This document shows positions 62,560 to 64,000 of a stretch of 64,000 nt of DNA, one piece after another. Numbering within the stretch: the first letter of the stretch is position 1; the number at the start of each line of letters is the position of its first letter. The DNA comes from Methylotuvimicrobium sp018830325. GTDB taxonomy: Bacteria; Pseudomonadota; Gammaproteobacteria; Methylococcales; Methylomonadaceae. The stretch is from the NCBI RefSeq assembly GCF_044788715.1, contig NZ_CP173170.1, positions 4,402,001 through 4,466,000 of the forward strand, written 5' to 3'. The notes beneath the pieces were generated by a model, which saw only the letters and a list, made by a program, of their open reading frames with translations, did not search any database and was not told the DNA's origin. The translations under genes and the position numbers were made by a program.

Positions 62560-62598
62560 GTGAAATTCAATTTCACTAATTGAAACATAATTTCACAA
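62560..62598. promoter_or_regulatory. Two palindromic operator sites (upstream activator sequence)
   Basis: GTGAAATT-C-AATTTCAC (62560-62576) is a perfect palindrome. ATTGAAACATAATTTCAC (62579-62596) is a second, imperfect copy two bases later. They lie about 65-100 bases upstream of the -24/-12 promoter and right beside the activator start codon. They are probable binding sites of the divergent activator and would allow autoregulation. Confidence 0.7.
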
Positions 62599-62657
62599 AA
62601 CACACCACTACAAAACCTAATCCATTGTTAACAAGGTTATTTTTATTATTTAGTGCA

Positions 62658-62675
62658 TTGGCATAAAGAATGCTT
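62658..62675 (+). promoter_or_regulatory. Sigma-54 -24/-12 promoter
   Basis: TTGGCATAAAGAATGCTT has the invariant GG (62660-62661) and GC (62672-62673) separated by exactly ten bases, matching the TGGCAC-N5-TTGCA consensus well. Transcription would begin near 62685, and the AGAGGA site with ATG at 62713 follows. Confidence 0.8.
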
Positions 62676-62712
62676 GATTGAGCAGGCTATCCATAAAAAG
62701 AGGATTTAAACC

Positions 62713-63369
62713 ATGAATCAAGACAGACCTCCTTTAGACCCACATCCGCTTAGCGAATATGTTGCATGGGCCGGCAGTCGAAATCGAGACCCGCTACTGG
62801 GCGTATTAAAAGAAAAACTCCCGAAAGACCCGAGCCGCGTTCTCGAAATGGCCAGCGGCAGCGGCATGCACATCAATTATTTTGCACCACATTTCGACCA
62901 CTTGCATTTTCATCCGTCGGATAAAGACATAGAAGTCTTCAATAACATCAAAAAATTATCCACGGAGCACAACAACGACAATATTGCCGACCCCGCACAC
63001 CTTGATCTAACCGAACCTGAAACCTGGTTTAATCCCGGACCCCCGAATAGCTTTTCAGCCATTTTTTGCATAAACATTTTTCAAGTTGCGCCAATAACAA
63101 TTGCCGATGGTATGATGGAATGCGCGTCGCATCTTTTGACTGACGAAGGCATTCTGCTGATTTACGGCCCATTCAAAGTCGAAGATTCCTTTACGACCGA
63201 TAGCAACAAAGAATTTCATGAAACGCTGAGTTCTGCCGGCGTTCCTGAATGGGGCTTAAAAGATGTGGCCGACCTCAGAAAAGCGGCCGAAAGACACGGC
63301 ATGGAACTAAAAGAACAAATCGATATGCCGGTCAACAACTTTTCTTTAATATTCGGTAAAAAAAACTAG
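62713..63369 (+). CDS. DUF938 family SAM-dependent methyltransferase-like protein
   Basis: The 218-residue protein has a DUF938 pattern: AWAGSRNRDPLLGVLKEKLP, the SAM-binding motif I VLEMASGSGMHINYFAPHF, then FHPSDKDIEVF and INIFQVAPITIADGMM, and LLIYGPFKVEDSFTTDSNKE. The ATG at 62713 has AGAGGA eight bases upstream. No substrate is known for the family. It follows a sigma-54 promoter and precedes a beta-carbonic anhydrase gene by 48 bases, so the two are probably one regulated unit. Confidence 0.85.
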   Translation: MNQDRPPLDPHPLSEYVAWAGSRNRDPLLGVLKEKLPKDPSRVLEMASGSGMHINYFAPHFDHLHFHPSDKDIEVFNNIKKLSTEHNNDNIADPAHLDLTEPETWFNPGPPNSFSAIFCINIFQVAPITIADGMMECASHLLTDEGILLIYGPFKVEDSFTTDSNKEFHETLSSAGVPEWGLKDVADLRKAAERHGMELKEQIDMPVNNFSLIFGKKN

Positions 63370-63417
63370 TCGCGTAAATTACCGCGCGTCACTCACAATA
63401 ATAATGAGGAGAAACAC

Positions 63418-63993
63418 ATGAGCAATGTATTGAATGAAGTTTTACTTGCCAACCGCGAATACGCCAATAGTTTCGACAAAGGCGATCTGCCGATGCCGCC
63501 GGGACGCCGCTTTGCAATCCTAACTTGCATGGACGCTCGTCTCGATCCCGCCAAATACGCTGGCCTTTCCGAGGGTGACGCTCACGTCATACGCAATGCC
63601 GGTGGACGCGCCAGCGACGATGCGATCCGTTCGCTAGTCATTTCCTATAAGCTTTTAGGTACACGCGAATGGTTCGTGATCCATCATACCGACTGCGGCA
63701 TGGAAACCTTCACGAATGAAATTATGGGCGACTTATTATCTAGTAGCCTAAAAACCGCTTCGGTCGATGCCGATGGCTGGCATGACAGTTGCGAAGGCCC
63801 CGGTTGCACCGACGGCAAATACATCAATTGGCTGACCATCAAGGATCAGGCGCAAAGCGTTACCGAAGATGTGATGCGCATTAGAAACAGCCCGTTAGTG
63901 CCGTCCGATATTCCGGTTTACGGCTATATCTATGACGTAAAAACCGGTAAATTAATCGAAGTTCCCGAAGCGACAGCAGCGGGACGTATTTAA
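63418..63993 (+). CDS. Beta-class carbonic anhydrase-like protein
   Basis: The 191-residue protein has the beta-carbonic anhydrase zinc ligands: Cys with the Asp-Arg dyad in LTCMDARLDP, and His and Cys in VIHHTDCGM. VIRNAGGRASDDAIRSL between them is also typical. It would interconvert CO2 and bicarbonate in the cytoplasm. It resembles the small type found in actinobacteria and many proteobacteria. ATG follows AATGAGGAG at good spacing. It is the second gene after the sigma-54 promoter. Confidence 0.9.
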   Translation: MSNVLNEVLLANREYANSFDKGDLPMPPGRRFAILTCMDARLDPAKYAGLSEGDAHVIRNAGGRASDDAIRSLVISYKLLGTREWFVIHHTDCGMETFTNEIMGDLLSSSLKTASVDADGWHDSCEGPGCTDGKYINWLTIKDQAQSVTEDVMRIRNSPLVPSDIPVYGYIYDVKTGKLIEVPEATAAGRI

Positions 63994-64000
63994 CGATGCA

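Overview
The window is a contiguous piece of a gammaproteobacterial chromosome. It most resembles a type I methanotroph of the Methylomicrobium/Methylotuvimicrobium group. That is an inference: the sucrose cassette sps-spp-fruK-ams in this exact order is known from halotolerant methanotrophs, and the core-gene neighbourhoods (rplU-rpmA-obgE-proB, lptBAC-kdsC-kdsD, mla-murA-his) are of gammaproteobacterial type. No methane-oxidation gene is present, so the assignment is not proven. I saw no CRISPR array, rRNA, tRNA or intact transposase.

Layout. 1-8.2 kb: a type II secretion / type IV pilus-like assembly operon with two pseudopilins, GspL-, GspM-, GspE- and GspF-like proteins and a PilP/GspC-like protein; it runs off the left edge. 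8.2-10.3 kb: a repeat-rich zone holding a BLUF photoreceptor gene. 10.3-14 kb: thiC with a TPP riboswitch, and a PiT phosphate transporter. 14.6-16.7 kb: minCDE and a small winged-helix gene. 16.7-24 kb (minus strand): yrbG-kdsD-kdsC-lptC-lptA-lptB-rpoN-hpf-rapZ. 24.7-31.7 kb: mlaFEDB-murA-hisG-hisD and hisC. 31.8-34.6 kb: cytochrome bc1 (petABC). 35.3-37.5 kb: sspAB, a DUF1820 gene and ytoQ. 37.7-42.8 kb: a complete YjfIJKLMC-type membrane-stress locus with an inserted K+ channel gene. 43-44.5 kb: a FetAB-like iron exporter. 44.8-50.8 kb: sucrose metabolism. 51-56.5 kb: a secreted protein, a DUF3754 protein, yidD, an ABC-F ATPase, an Rhs remnant and a severed murJ. 56.5-61 kb: rpsT, proB-obgE-rpmA-rplU and ispB. 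61-64 kb: a sigma-54 activator facing a methyltransferase and beta-carbonic anhydrase pair that has a textbook -24/-12 promoter.

The most unusual content is between the genes. At least five families of small non-coding elements, several with terminal inverted repeats and target duplications, are nested in one another. One family inserts into the tips of pre-existing palindromes and duplicates the loop. Another repeatedly carries hairpins with ANGGAN loops, the shape bound by CsrA/RsmA-family RNA-binding proteins. One element copy severs murJ about 75 codons in, and its two flanks come from unrelated genes.

The genes cover envelope building (Lpt, Kdo, Mla, MurA), division-site placement, respiration, histidine synthesis and osmoprotection. 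The accessory parts are the pilus-like operon, the PspA/K+ channel locus, the sucrose cassette and the mobile elements.
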